Assembly (NCBI GenBank): GCA_963971575.1
Contig: OZ020616.1
Coordinates: 2,252,924-2,316,923 of the forward strand
DNA length: 64,000 bases
Direction of reading: 5' to 3'
DNA from: Liopterus haemorrhoidalis
Lineage: Eukaryota; Arthropoda; Insecta; Coleoptera; Dytiscidae
The notes below the pieces were generated by a model. The model saw nothing but the letters and a program-made list of their open reading frames with translations. It searched no databases and was not told the DNA's origin. Positions 22,619-33,715 of this stretch are shown here, piece after piece. Both the position numbers and the translations under genes were made by a program. Each line of letters opens with the position of its first letter. Positions within the stretch are counted from its first letter, which is position 1.

Positions 22619-23405
22619 GTTATTATCCTTGTAGCTACGTGATGTCAGCGTAGAACTACAAGCGCCATTTTAAGGTACCTATAACAATGAATTTATGCTG
22701 TATTTTGTATGCTGAAATTTGAGTATTTTTTCGTGTTATCTCTTTTCTCATTAAGACAAATTCTTATGAAACAAGGGTTATTTTTATGTTTACATCCTTG
22801 AAACCTTCAATGTCTATCACTAGGAAAACATGGTTACTTTGTAAACAATGCTATTTACTCGTTTAATATCCTATTAACTGAGGATGAACGGCGTAGGATT
22901 AGATATTTTTAATAAGTTTTATGTAAAACTTATTGCAGTGTACACTCTACACCAAAAGCATCTCAATTTAAAATCAGTAAACATCAACAGCTATTTCTGT
23001 TGTGCGATATATATTTTAAACAACTCAGAACTTAAAATCATTATTAGTATAAAGACATTTGTGTGTATTGAAAAGTTCCGATGCGTTTTTATTTTCTGAA
23101 ATCACATATTTGTACATCCTTGACTTTTCGGAAAGATTCTTCCCATTAATATATTTGCAATTAGCTGCCCTTTTCAGGGTTACGAATGTCGATATCTTTT
23201 TCTTTCATTGGAGAATTGAGGATATGATGAACATTAGTCCTTTCATTATATATCTAACAATGCCTTGTTTGCTCCCTTTCAAGTGTAGTTTGATCATTTG
23301 TTCATTTCTGAAGCGATTGTAATAATTCTTGCCCTTGATATTAAATTGGATATACATCTTATTGTATGTTTGTCTTAATTGATCGTTCAAAAGGTTGTCC
23401 ATCAC
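22619..23405. other. No gene recognised
   Basis: Two overlapping short frames at 22884-23322 lack recognisable motifs. Confidence 0.3.
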
Positions 23406-24409
23406 CAGTAGCAGACTGGCAACATTTTCCGGTCCTGGAGAATTAGATAAAGCGGCCCCATAGGGGACCCCCCCCATTGATCTAAGGGCCGAGAGTTCCA
23501 GTTGCTAATAAACTGTTCTATAAGTTTATTAGCAACATAATTTTTTTTTTTCCGAGTTCCACCCCGAAATAGTTATTAGGTTGCTAATAAATAGGCTTAT
23601 TTGTCTAATAACTTATAGGCAACATTAAGTGCTTAATAAAGTGACATATAACCAAAAACAAGTTCGCAAAATGTGTTAATATTTCATAATTTTAATTAAA
23701 AAACAGTATAATTTTAAAAGAATATACAAATGTGTATTTTTTATACATACATATTTTTTATACAATGGTGATTTAGTGTTTTATATACATTTTAGTTGTA
23801 TTTTGACGAAATCGACGATCTGTTTGGATGAATTTATAAATTATAGACAACCGTTTTTAGAATATTTTGGGCATTTATTGTAAATGTGGTATATAAAGAA
23901 CAATATATAAATATATTTTTTTAAATAAACATTGTTTTTTATTTTTACATATGTATTTCTTTCAATTACGAAAACAATACATTACAAATAATACTTTAAG
24001 CATTACTATTTATATAAAAATGATAGAAAATAAGAAGACAGACGCAATTATTGGCAGAATAATAAAGATGTGTGGCTGAAAATGGTTGATAAGTATAATT
24101 CATATTGTTTAAGAAATGTAAAATAAAGCAAAATTTTGCTGTCTTTTTATTTTCAATTACTTTTGTATTATAAAATGTTATTTTTATTCCTCTTTTATCT
24201 ATATTATCCTCGTTTTCTGTGGTAAAATTTGTTGAACGCCGTTTAATTGTCATTTTAACAGTAACACAAAAAATATACGTAACGTCATTGAATGTAAAGT
24301 CAAACTATTTAATGTCAAAATATTTAATGTCAAAATATTCAATGTCAAAATTTCATCTCACTTTAGCTCTACAAATTTACGTATAGCTCTATCCCTCTTG
24401 CACCGTGTT

Positions 24410-24563
24410 CAGAGGCGGATTTAACGGCGTGCGCACCGGGCGCGCGCCCGGGGCCCCGACCTCTAAAGGGCCCCGCAAAAACCTAACTTAACACTTTTTT
24501 CTAATTGAGGGGCCCAATATTCTTACTGCGCCCGGGGCCTTAACTGACCTAAATCCGCCACTG
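24410..24563 (+). mobile_element. 154-bp GC-rich hAT MITE, left copy
   Basis: CAGAGGCGGATTTAACGGCG to AAATCCGCCACTG, with GGGCGCGCGCCCGGGGC inside. Left flank ACCGTGTT (24402-24409), right flank ATTAGTAA (24564-24571); these do not match each other but match the flanks of the right copy crosswise. Confidence 0.85.
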
Positions 24564-26023
24564 ATTAGTAAGATTCTACTTTTGAGCCCCAATAGTAAAT
24601 CTCATTCAAATCAGTCAATAAACAAGAGTTACAGACGCATTTCGAAGTTGAGGGCCTCCTGAGGCCCTTGTTCTGTTCATATTCTATTTTCCTACATCTG
24701 TGCTTAAAAATTACCTAATTTTCCGTTCCCAGCGATATCGATCCATAAATAAGCAATTTACAGCCCTGCTCATGTTTTAGAAAAACCTGGAGCATCATTT
24801 TGACAAATTTTAACATTTATCAATAAAACTCTACTTTCGATCCCCGATAGTAAATCTCATCCAAATCAGTCAATATATACGGAAGTTATACACATTTTCA
24901 ACTTTGTGGGCCTCTTGAGGCCCGTGTGCACCACATATTTCATTTTCGTGCACCTACGTTTAAAGATTACCTAATTTTACACCCCGGTGCAAAATCTCAA
25001 CGATATCGGTCCATAAATAAGCGAGTAATAGCCGTGCTCTACTTTCGACCGAAACTGGAGCAGATTTTTCCCGAATTTGGCACTTTTAAGGGTACAAACA
25101 GAAGCATCTTGATGTCCTGATTCCAGAAGTGTGATTTTTTTGAAAATTGGTTCATAAATAAGGGAATTATATGCATTTGAACTAGTTTTCACTTAATCCG
25201 TGGTCTAGTTCGCGGATTAAGACCAGATTAAGTGAAAACTAGTTCAAATAGCTATAACTTTCTTATTTATGAACCGATTTTCAAAAACATCACACTTCTG
25301 GAATCAAGACTTGAAGATGCTTCTGCCTGTATCCTTAAAAGTGCCAAATTCGGACTTTGCAAAAAAATTCTGCTCCAGTTTCGGCCGAAAGTAGAGCACG
25401 GCTATTACTCGCTTATTTATGAACCGATATCGTTGAGATTTTGCACCGGGGTGTAGAATTATGTAATCTTTAAACGTAGGTGCACGAAAGTTAAATATAC
25501 GAAGCTCGAGGGCCTCCGGAGGCCCGCAAATTTAAAAATTATCTATAACTTGCTTATTTTAGGAGAAGATTTTATTTAAATTTCTTATAAGGTCACAAAA
25601 TTACATCTGTGATCTAGAGGGATGCTAAAAAGTTAAAAAAATTATTTCAGTTTTGGCCGAAAGTAGAGCACGGCTATTACTTGCTTATTTATGGACCGAT
25701 ATTGTTGAGATTTTGCACCTGTGTGTAGAATTAGGTAATCTTTAAACATAGGTGCAGGAAAGTTAGATATATAAAGCACAGAGGCCTCCGGAGGCCTCCA
25801 AAATTAAAAAATGTCTTTAACTCGCTTATTTATGAACAGATTTCATTGGAATTCGGTATGATGTTGTATATGAATTCAGAAAGATGTTTGAAATTAAATA
25901 AAGTTGCTCCAGTTTTTGCCAAAAGTAAATCAGGGCTAAAATCCGCTTGTTTTAGTTTTAATCTTTTTTTAAAAATGTTTTTGGGGGAGGGCTGAAAAAG
26001 GATAAGAGGGATGTTATTAGTAA
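24564..26023. repeat. Captured satellite-like palindromic segment
   Basis: Interior of the composite unit. Modules containing CTTATTTATGAACCGAT, GAGATTTTGCACC and GAGGCCTCCGGAGGCC are arranged in opposite orientations around a centre near 25210, with AACTAGTTTTCACTTAATC at the core. The two mirror-image reading frames here (24977-25192 and 25232-25456) are products of the palindrome. Confidence 0.7.
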
Positions 26024-26177
26024 CAGAGGCGGATTTGACGGCGAGCGCACCGGGCGCGCGCCCGGGGCGCCGAACTCTATAGGGCCCCGCACAAACCTAA
26101 CTTTACACTTTTTTCTAATTGAGGGGCCCAATATTCTTACTGCGGCCGGGGCCTTAACTGACCTAAATCCGCCATTG
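26024..26177 (+). mobile_element. 154-bp GC-rich hAT MITE, right copy
   Basis: CAGAGGCGGATTTGACGGCG to AAATCCGCCATTG, about 95% identical to 24410-24563. Left flank ATTAGTAA (26016-26023), right flank ACCGTGTT (26178-26185). Confidence 0.85.
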
Positions 26178-26355
26178 ACCGTGTTACTATCTTCATAAGA
26201 AATACCAATACAAAAACAAAATATTATGTTGCTAATAAACTATTGGAAGAATTTTGTAACTTGGAAATCACCAAAAAATTTATTAGCTTCATAAATATAT
26301 TATGTGTCTAATAACTATTAGGGAGTTTATTAGGAACTGGAACTCTCGGCCCTAA

Positions 26356-26957
26356 TACCCTTTCCACACTAGATCATTAAGATCGGATGTTAAAGTGAAT
26401 GTATCTTTAAACGCTAATGTAAAACCGTACGGCCTCGTCTAAACACGACCGATGTTTAAGACAGAGATCTGCGTCTTAAACTTCGTACGCATTGCCAACT
26501 TAATTTCAATTATAAAAAAATACTACTTGAATTTGTGCTGTCAACATTTTATATTATCATAAACAAGAATACTGTATTATATCGACGTTATAAGAAGTTT
26601 ATACTTATTGTTATAATAAAATTATTTATTTTAATAATATGTTTAATAAAATACAGAGCTACAATAATTGAGATAAAATGTATCGACTTACATGTTAATA
26701 CAGGTGTAATATATTCTTTATTGTAGTGCCTTTATTGTAGAATGAAATGAAATATCCTTAATTGTTTGTAATAATTCAAAATGTGCGTCTGCGCAGACAG
26801 TTCAAAACTGGTAATTTCATGACGGTAACTTAAGGACAAAATTTCTGTAGCTGATGACAGCACCAGAGATTTAAACATCAAGTGTGAAAGCATACCGATC
26901 TTAAACATCGGTGAACTTTAAGTTCACTCGTCTTAAAGATCTAGTGTGAAAAGGTTA
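26356..26957. mobile_element. Harbinger-like MITE, copy 2, TAA target duplication
   Basis: TACCCTTTCCACACTAGATC at the left, mirrored at the right, flanked by TAA at 26353-26355 and 26958-26960. The left TAA is also the right target duplication of H1. Same family as 21288-22615 and carries the empty site for its mariner. Confidence 0.8.
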
Positions 26958-27305
26958 TAAGTCGTATTGGGACCGGCCCATCTGAAAATTGCCCGGTGTC
27001 TCTGCACCAGTCCGCTACTGTAACATCACTGATTTAGATAATAATTTGAGTAATGTGCATTAACACCAGTTGGTGTGTAAATGTTTTATTGTCAACCATA
27101 AAATTCCTGTAAAATTTATCCACCATGATCATTAAACTCCATTTGACATCATAAAGTAAGGTGGCAGATTTTAAGTAGTAAAATTTTAAATGCCACTTTA
27201 ACAAGTAAATGTCCTTTTTGTTCATTAATTTAATTTGTTTTAACTGCTCATTTGCTCAGTTTGATTATAAAAATCTAATTTAATGTACTTAAACATTAAG
27301 TACAT

Positions 27306-27436
27306 TAAATTAGCTTTACAATGACACCAAAAAATCATATTTTTATGTTAACCATTTCAAAATGGCGAACATTTATTTACAAAATAATAATCAACATAAG
27401 TTTTACAAAGTTGAACGTAGCAAGCTTCGAAAACAA
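27306..27436 (+). repeat. Fragment of the 46-kb foldback element
   Basis: TTAGCTTTACAATGACACCA and onward matches 46470-46598 at over 90% until it is cut by a hAT MITE. Confidence 0.75.
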
Positions 27437-27596
27437 CAGTGGTGCCCAAACTTTATCGGTTCTCGGTACCCTTAATTTATTAGAATTTTTCCGCGGTGCC
27501 CCAAGTAAAAACTGGTCTAACTAACGCAGTTGTAGGAATAATGAAATATTTTCGCGGCGCCCCAGAGCGCCGCGGTGCACAGTTTGGGAATCACTG
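27437..27596. mobile_element. 160-bp hAT MITE
   Basis: CAGTGGTGCCCAAACTTT and, at the other end, CAGTTTGGGAATCACTG, with GCGGTGCCCC and GCGGCGCCCC inside. Interrupts the foldback fragment. Flanking 8-mers match only partly. Confidence 0.6.
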
Positions 27597-27625
27597 GAAT
27601 AGAGTATTAACTAAGTTTACTTTAA

Positions 27626-28770
27626 AGTATCATTCACAGCTCATGTTTTAATAGATAGTACGCAATTCATAATGTTAATGTTAACGCATAAGAATGTTAG
27701 TTCTACACAAATCCGTATAAGCATTCATAGCTCCAATTTAGTGGATAAGCGTAAGAAAATATTTAACGCATAATGTTAAAAGTTTGTATATCTCAAACTT
27801 CTGACATTAACATTAACATTAAAACACTGACAACTGTCAAAATGAAGGGATATATTATACTTGAAATTCGAATAAGACTTTTGGATGCAGCTTGTGACAT
27901 AATTATTAGTAAAAATGTTGAAACAAATATTGAAAAATAGATGTGAAGTGAGAATTTTTACATATTTCAGGGTTTCGCAGGTATACAGTGATACATTTCA
28001 AAATAGACGAATATATTATACAGGAAATTCTAAAAAGACTTGTGGCTGCAGTTTATGATGTACTAATTAGTAAATGTGTTGAATCTAATAAAAAATTTAT
28101 GTGAAGTGTGAATTTTCACATATTTTAGTGTTTTTCAGGTATCTAGTACCCAAGTTAAAGCAGCTATATGTGTGGAACATTTTTTTTTTTTTTTTGCGGT
28201 AATCAAGTTAAAATGAACAATATTTTGAAAATAATGTACCGTTTGTTATTTTATGTACAAAGAGTTTTTCCTTAAAATACTACATGAACTTTTAAAATAA
28301 AATATGTATTTTTTCAACAATAAAAAAATTAATCTGACAAAAATTCCTTTTGAACTATTTTAGTTTCCATCAATGTACATTATTGAGATTTTTTTCAGAA
28401 TTTTAGACCAACACTTCTGGGAAACAAAAGTTATCTTTTTTTTGTGAAATCAAAAAGTTAGGTTAGAGTGAGTAGCTTCAGAAACATTATAGTTATTTTA
28501 TTTAATAATTAACTTAATAAATATTATTTTGGTTCTTTTTAGAAGTATATTTAATAAAAAATCAATATATATATTTAATAACAAGATATTTTTATTATAA
28601 ATTGTTTAGTAATTTCTATTGCGAGTAGATGGCAGCAAGATCGATTTATCTATTAAAACATGAGCTATGAATGGTACCAAAGTTTTGTGACTAGCCACTA
28701 ACATTATCCATTAACATTATGCACTATGAATTACGTACTATCTATTAAAACATGAGCTGTGAATGATACT
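27626..28770. mobile_element. MITE with long TIRs and TAA flanks
   Basis: AGTATCATTCACAGCTCATG is mirrored at the right end; TAA at 27623-27625 and 28771-28773. The inverted arms extend about 55 bp. Inside, a roughly 155-bp segment is tandemly duplicated (27840-27990, 27995-28145) and each copy carries a HINE 3'-end-like sequence. Confidence 0.65.
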
Positions 28771-29156
28771 TAAGAGCTAAAGTCGAGCATCTCTGTTAGT
28801 TGTTGGAAACTCGTTGACCTGGATAACAATTATTGTCTTAGTAACGTAGGAGTAGATGCTGCTGCTGGACGGCATACAGGCGCCGCCATACACTGATTCT
28901 TTTTATTAACTTGGCACTGCTTCATATTTGTGCATTCGAATAATATAATGCATTCGGAAATATTAAAAGAAGTTATTTTATGACTTTCAATATTTTATTT
29001 GCTATTCTCAAATTTTAACTAATATTGGGCGGAATACGATTATTTTGTCATAATATATCATTGCCATAATACAATAGGACAGCGTTTCCTAAACTTTTCA
29101 GACAAAGGACAGTTATGTTTTGTAATATTTTTTGGATTCCCACTCTAATACATATA

Positions 29157-29718
29157 GACCGGGAGCTCATGACAGTTTTTGGTCTCCGATTTCATACAGC
29201 ATGCCTTTTGAAGGAGAGAATATTTACCCACATAAAAAAGGGATGGTACTAAACCCCTGCACGCTTTCCGGTCATAGGGAAAATTGCATTTCCACTTAAA
29301 CACAAAATTTTTGTGCTTTTCTCTGATTTAATATTGCTTGCCCTTTTGTCAAAAGAAAGTTATAACAAATTTAAAGTCTTTTAAATATATGCATGCGAGT
29401 CGGAGGGTGTCAAAGGGCTCAAACGGTCATGTGATCTTGTAATAAAAAAATATGATTTTCCGCGTTTTTATACAGCATGCCTATAATTAAAAGACTTTAA
29501 ATTTGTTATAACTTTCTTTTGACAAAAGGGCAAGCAATATTAAATCAGAGAAAAGCACAAAAATTTTGTGTTTAAGTGGAAATGCAATTTTCCCTATGAC
29601 CGGAAAGCGTGCAGGGGTTTAGTACCATCCCTTTTTTGTTGTGACAGGGTAAATATTCTCTCCTCCAAAAGGCATGCTGTATGAAATCGGAGACCAAAAA
29701 TGTCATGAGCTCCCGGTC
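29157..29718. mobile_element. 562-bp foldback MITE with TA flanks
   Basis: GACCGGGAGCTCATGACA at the left mirrors the right end; arms of about 230 bp pair almost perfectly around a 100-bp spacer. TA on both sides (29155-29156, 29719-29720), suggesting Tc1/mariner-type mobilisation. No coding sequence. Confidence 0.8.
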
Positions 29719-29917
29719 TAATACAGTGAATTTATTTTTAATGCAACATGTACTATGTCATTACCATGGATACAGTTTTTGACAGCAATATAAATCGTGT
29801 TCATTTTCATTTGCAACATAGAATAAACCATATTTACTAGCAAAATCAAAATATTTTATTAAAAATACAAATTAAAAAAAAAAAAATAATAATAATAAAT
29901 AAATAACTAATAAAAAC

Positions 29918-30345
29918 TTATAATAAATGGTCAAAAGTTTCTCCGTTTACTTGCATACAAAATGTGAAGCAATCATAAAAATGATTCAAAACATTCAGCA
30001 ATTGCTCTTGAGGTATATTGTTGGATGCTTGAACAATTTTGTCTTGCAGTTCAGCAACATTCCTAAGTTCTCCATTATATACTTTGGATTTTAAATATTC
30101 CCAATAAAAAAAATCATTGGGTGCCAAATCCGCAGATCTCGCTGGCCAATTCATCGACCCTCCTCTTCCAATCCAGCTATTTGGGAAAGTTCTATGTAAA
30201 TATTCTTTAACTATTCTAGAATAATGGACTTGTGCGCCATCATGTTGAAACCATACTTGTCCATTAATATTCAGGTTTCGCAACGCAGGTAATATTTGGT
30301 TTTGTAAAAGGGTTAGATATTTTGCGGCATTAAAGTTACCGTCAA
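29918..30345 (-). pseudogene. DD41D mariner-type transposase, C-terminal part
   Basis: The minus strand reads FNAAKYLTLLQNQILPALRN, then VWFQHDGAQVHYS, FPNSWIGRGG and WPARSADLAPNDFFYWEYLK, ending before 29918. Counting from the D of QHDGA, 41 residues precede the D of PNDFF, giving the DD41D spacing. The N-terminal half, including the first catalytic D, is gone: HINE copy F begins immediately upstream. Related to, but clearly different from, the copies at 57.3 and 63.1 kb. Confidence 0.85.
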
Positions 30346-30348
30346 TAA

Positions 30349-31411
30349 AAAAATTGATGTGAAGTGTGAATTTTCACACATTTCAGGGTTTTGCAGGTAT
30401 TTAGTAAGTGAATGATGATTATTTGGGATGCCAAAACAAATTTTATATTTAAATATTTTTTTTGTTAATTTTAATTCGAACGCCTAATACCATTATTTAG
30501 GTTTCTAAATATGTGCAGTTTTTTTTTTTTTTTTATATATAGTAAGGTTCATTAAGAATTTAAAAAATTGTTGTTATAAGTTCCGCCCCTCTGATTTCGT
30601 GTACATTGAAACAGAATTAAATTATAATTTAAACAATTTCCACTGGTTATTAAATTTACGCTTTTAAAAATTAAATGGAACATTTGCCAAAATATAACTA
30701 GAATTTTGAAAAAATGATTTAAACAATATAAAAATTTAAAAAAAAAACAAAAAATAATATTGTCTCTTCTCGCAGGGTTCGATCCCTTTCGGATCGACCT
30801 ACTTGGGTGAAACGCCAGCATCAAAACCACTACACCAGCATACACGTTCCATTGTAGCGTGTTACAAAGCTATAACTTGTGTACATTATTAGCAAAAAAT
30901 CACAAAAAATGCGATTTTTTCCAAAAACGTAATCTGATCAAAAATTCCTGTTGTACTATTCCGGTTCACATCAATGTACATTACTTAGAATTTTTTCAGA
31001 TTTTTAGTTTAAACCATCTGGGCTACAGCCTGTAGACAAAAATTGTGGGACACATTTTTTTTTGCACAATTTTGGCAAAAATCGCTTCAATATAACTTAT
31101 TTTGCAAAAATTAAATTTTGATCGTTAATCCACGTACCAAGGGCTTTCATTTGATGCCCTACTCAGAATTTAAAAAAATATTTCTTTTTTGATGAGCACA
31201 TATTTGTTTGTATTTTTAGGGGGATATGTTTTTTAGATGTTTTAGTATTTTTCCTATGTGCGGGTCAAAGAGTTGTATAAGCATGCCAAATTTCAACTCT
31301 CTAGGTTTAGCCGTTTGGCTACAATTTTTACCGAACAGAGAGATAGACAGACAGACAGACGACAAAATGACGGTATAAGGGTTTTTTGGTCATACCTACA
31401 AAACCCTAAAA
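30349..31411 (-). mobile_element. HINE copy F (full-length)
   Basis: Minus-strand element: AGGGTTTTGTAGGTATGACC, four GTCT/GTCTATC units, body, tRNA-like cassette at 30762-30844, and at the 3' end the GTGTGAAAATTCACAC hairpin. Its 3' terminus abuts the DD41D transposase fragment. Confidence 0.8.
30762..30844 (-). repeat. tRNA-Glu-like cassette in HINE copy F
   Basis: On the minus strand TGGTGTAGTGG is an exact A-box form and CTGGCGTTTCACCCAAG closely resembles the anticodon arm of tRNA-Glu(UUC), with one added base. The T-arm region is replaced by a palindrome (GGTCGATCC, GAAA, GGGATCGAACC). Not a functional tRNA. Confidence 0.65.
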
Positions 31412-32243
31412 ATATCATTTCACAAATATAAAACTACTGAGCAGGCCCGACTGCGCAAGCGTAATTAACTCCCTCTAAAGCGCTGTGCTTAGATACGTTA
31501 TCAAGCTAGTTACCTCTGGGTGATTAGTGGTGTGGGTGAATTCTGATCAGTGTCGTCTCCTCAACGTTTTGTGTGATTTACGTGTGCTAAAACTTTAAAA
31601 AAGTATTAAAAAATATTTTTAAGTTAATTAATTTGTTTAAACAACAAAATTAATAGTTTTAAAACAAAATTAAATTATTTTTTTATTAGTTTAAAAGAAT
31701 ATTATAACAAATTATAATTTTTTAAAATTTGTGAGGAAAAAAAAACGTTTCACAACGTTTTAATATTTAAAAAAGTTGTTTTATAAAGTTTTTATTTAAA
31801 ACAAAATAAAATTTAGTGCCTGGATGTTTGGAAAAAGCCAAATGAATGTCTGGAAGTTGCTGAAAGGACATTTAGAATTATCCTGCATCCTGTGGTTGCT
31901 ACCAAAAATTTTGAGAAAGGTAGGCATTATATATTTTTTAAAAAAATAGGCATTTCTATGCATTTTTTTCAATTATTTTTACGTATTTTTTGTAAATTTT
32001 AATACGCAATATGTAGTTATATAATATTCACCTTGAATTTATAAGGGATTAAAATATTTTCGTATATTAATGAGTTCTTAATGAGTGCTATGTCTGATAT
32101 TTTGATAAGACTTGACAATTTTTAACAAGTTCGAACTAAATAGGGATTTTTAATTAAATGCATTTTACTAATAAATTTAATACGGGATTGATATAGTTGC
32201 ATAATATTTTATATTTTATCTGTATTTTTAGAATAATATATGT

Positions 32244-32381
32244 ATGTTGACCGGTAGCTTGGAATTTTATCCGCTAGTGATCGGTCTGAAGCCGGAAAAA
32301 TTTGTAACAGTCGGGCTAGTGTTTGAATTTGTTAAAAAATTTATTGTTGATAGTGGTGTTAGGTCTAATGTCAGCAAATGA
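32244..32381 (+). CDS. Small 45-codon frame, unknown
   Basis: ATG to TGA frame beginning MLTGSLEFYPLVIGLKPEKF and continuing with a hydrophobic stretch VTVGLVFEFVKKFIVDSG. It starts 13 bp after an acceptor-like TTTTTAG. It looks more protein-like than its surroundings, but no homology is recognised and it may be chance. Confidence 0.2.
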   Translation: MLTGSLEFYPLVIGLKPEKFVTVGLVFEFVKKFIVDSGVRSNVSK

Positions 32382-32824
32382 ACGCTCGATTGCGGTTAAG
32401 ATATATGTGAGTCGGACTTTAATAGTATTTTTAAAATGTATATTTTTGTTAATAATTTTAGAAGCGCAATATTTCCGCAATTGATCGATTTTTGTAAAAA
32501 AAAATGAGGTTGGATTTTTGGAATTTTATTTTATTTATTTTTTTTAGATTTAAGCTGGTTCGTTGATAAACTTCGGACTTGGTGTTCAATTTGAAAAATT
32601 TAGATTGGACTTCTAAGAAGTGGGATGGTGGAGGGTTGCTAGGAGATATTGTGCTTATGGTGAGTGTTTTTTTTTTTTATTTATTAATATATTATCTGTC
32701 TCATTTTGTAATACGAAACTAGATCTGGTTACTTTGGTGACTGTTGTGGTGTAAATAGACTTTGGCGTATCCGTGTGAACCAATACTATGATAATATTAT
32801 AAATGTTTTGTCAATATACAACAT

Positions 32825-33657
32825 AAAAAATTGATGTGAAGTGTGAATATTCACACATTTCAGGGTTTCGCAGGTATATAATAAGTGAAGGCGGTATGCT
32901 GAGTGTGTAGGACAAATTTTACTTTGTAGTAATCACGGTAAAATGAACGATATTTTTAAAATAATTTATCGTCTGTTAATCATATAATTAGACAATATAA
33001 AATAAAAAAATTAAATACAACATTTGTCAAAATATAACTAGAATTTTGACAAAATAATTTCAACATAATAAAAATTCAAAAAAAAACAAAAAAAATAAAA
33101 TTCACTCCGTACTCGAACTCGAAACCCTTCGTTTTCCAACCAGTTTAAGAGCGCGCTAACGCATGTAGCCATCGCACGCTATGAATGTGAGTGTCTTACA
33201 TTGGTATAACTTTTGTACTTTGTGAACCAAAAACCACAAAAAATGCGTTATTTTCCAAAAACATAATCTGATCAGAAATTCCTGTTGTACTATTTCGGTT
33301 CACACCAATATACATTACTTAGAATTTTTTTAGATTTTTAGTTTAAACCATCTGGGCTACAGGGTGTGGGACAAAATTTTTTTTGCACATTTTTGGCAAA
33401 AATCGCATCAAAATAATTTATTTTGCAAAAATAAAAATTTGATCGTTAATCCACGTACTAAGGGCTTTCATTTGATACCCTACTCAGAATTTAAAAAAAA
33501 TATTTTTGTTTTCGATGAGCACATATTTGTTTATATTTTTAGGGGGGTATGTTTTTTAGATGTTTTAGTATTTTTCCTATGTGCGGGTCAAAGAGTTGTA
33601 TAAGCATGCCAAATTTCAACTCTCTAGCTTTAGCCGTTTGGCTACAATTTTTACCGA

Positions 33658-33715
<58 letters not shown>

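Larger units (their letters stand above)
24410..26177. mobile_element. Composite hAT unit with 8-bp target duplication ACCGTGTT
   Basis: Two MITEs in direct orientation flank 1.46 kb. ACCGTGTT lies outside both (24402-24409 and 26178-26185), the 8-bp duplication expected for hAT. The interior segment begins and ends with ATTAGTAA. The whole block therefore appears to have inserted as one unit. Confidence 0.8.
23486..26352. mobile_element. Harbinger-like element H1 with TAA target duplication
   Basis: GGGCCGAGAGTTCCAGTTGC at the left and its reverse complement (one mismatch in 20) at the right, flanked by TAA at 23483-23485 and 26353-26355. About 1.09 kb without the nested composite hAT. The sequence near both ends repeats TTGCTAATAAACT-type motifs. 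A minor 16-bp repeat (AATGTCAAAATATTTA) lies at 24297-24353. No transposase frame recognised. Confidence 0.75.
23406..27020. mobile_element. hAT MITE (about 145 bp when emptied) split by Harbinger-type elements
   Basis: CAGTAGCAGACTGG and CCAGTCCGCTACTG are inverted ends of a common insect hAT-type short element; GGACC and GGCCC motifs lie inside both ends. Removing the two nested elements leaves about 145 bp joined at a single TAA. The flanking 8-mers (23398-23405 and 27021-27028) do not match, so its own target duplication is not visible. Confidence 0.6.

Noticed and set aside
24977..25456. Mirror-image frames sharing SLIYEPIF and KVEHGYYSLIY
   Set aside because: The likeness arises from the palindromic satellite-like segment; neither frame has a start context or domain.
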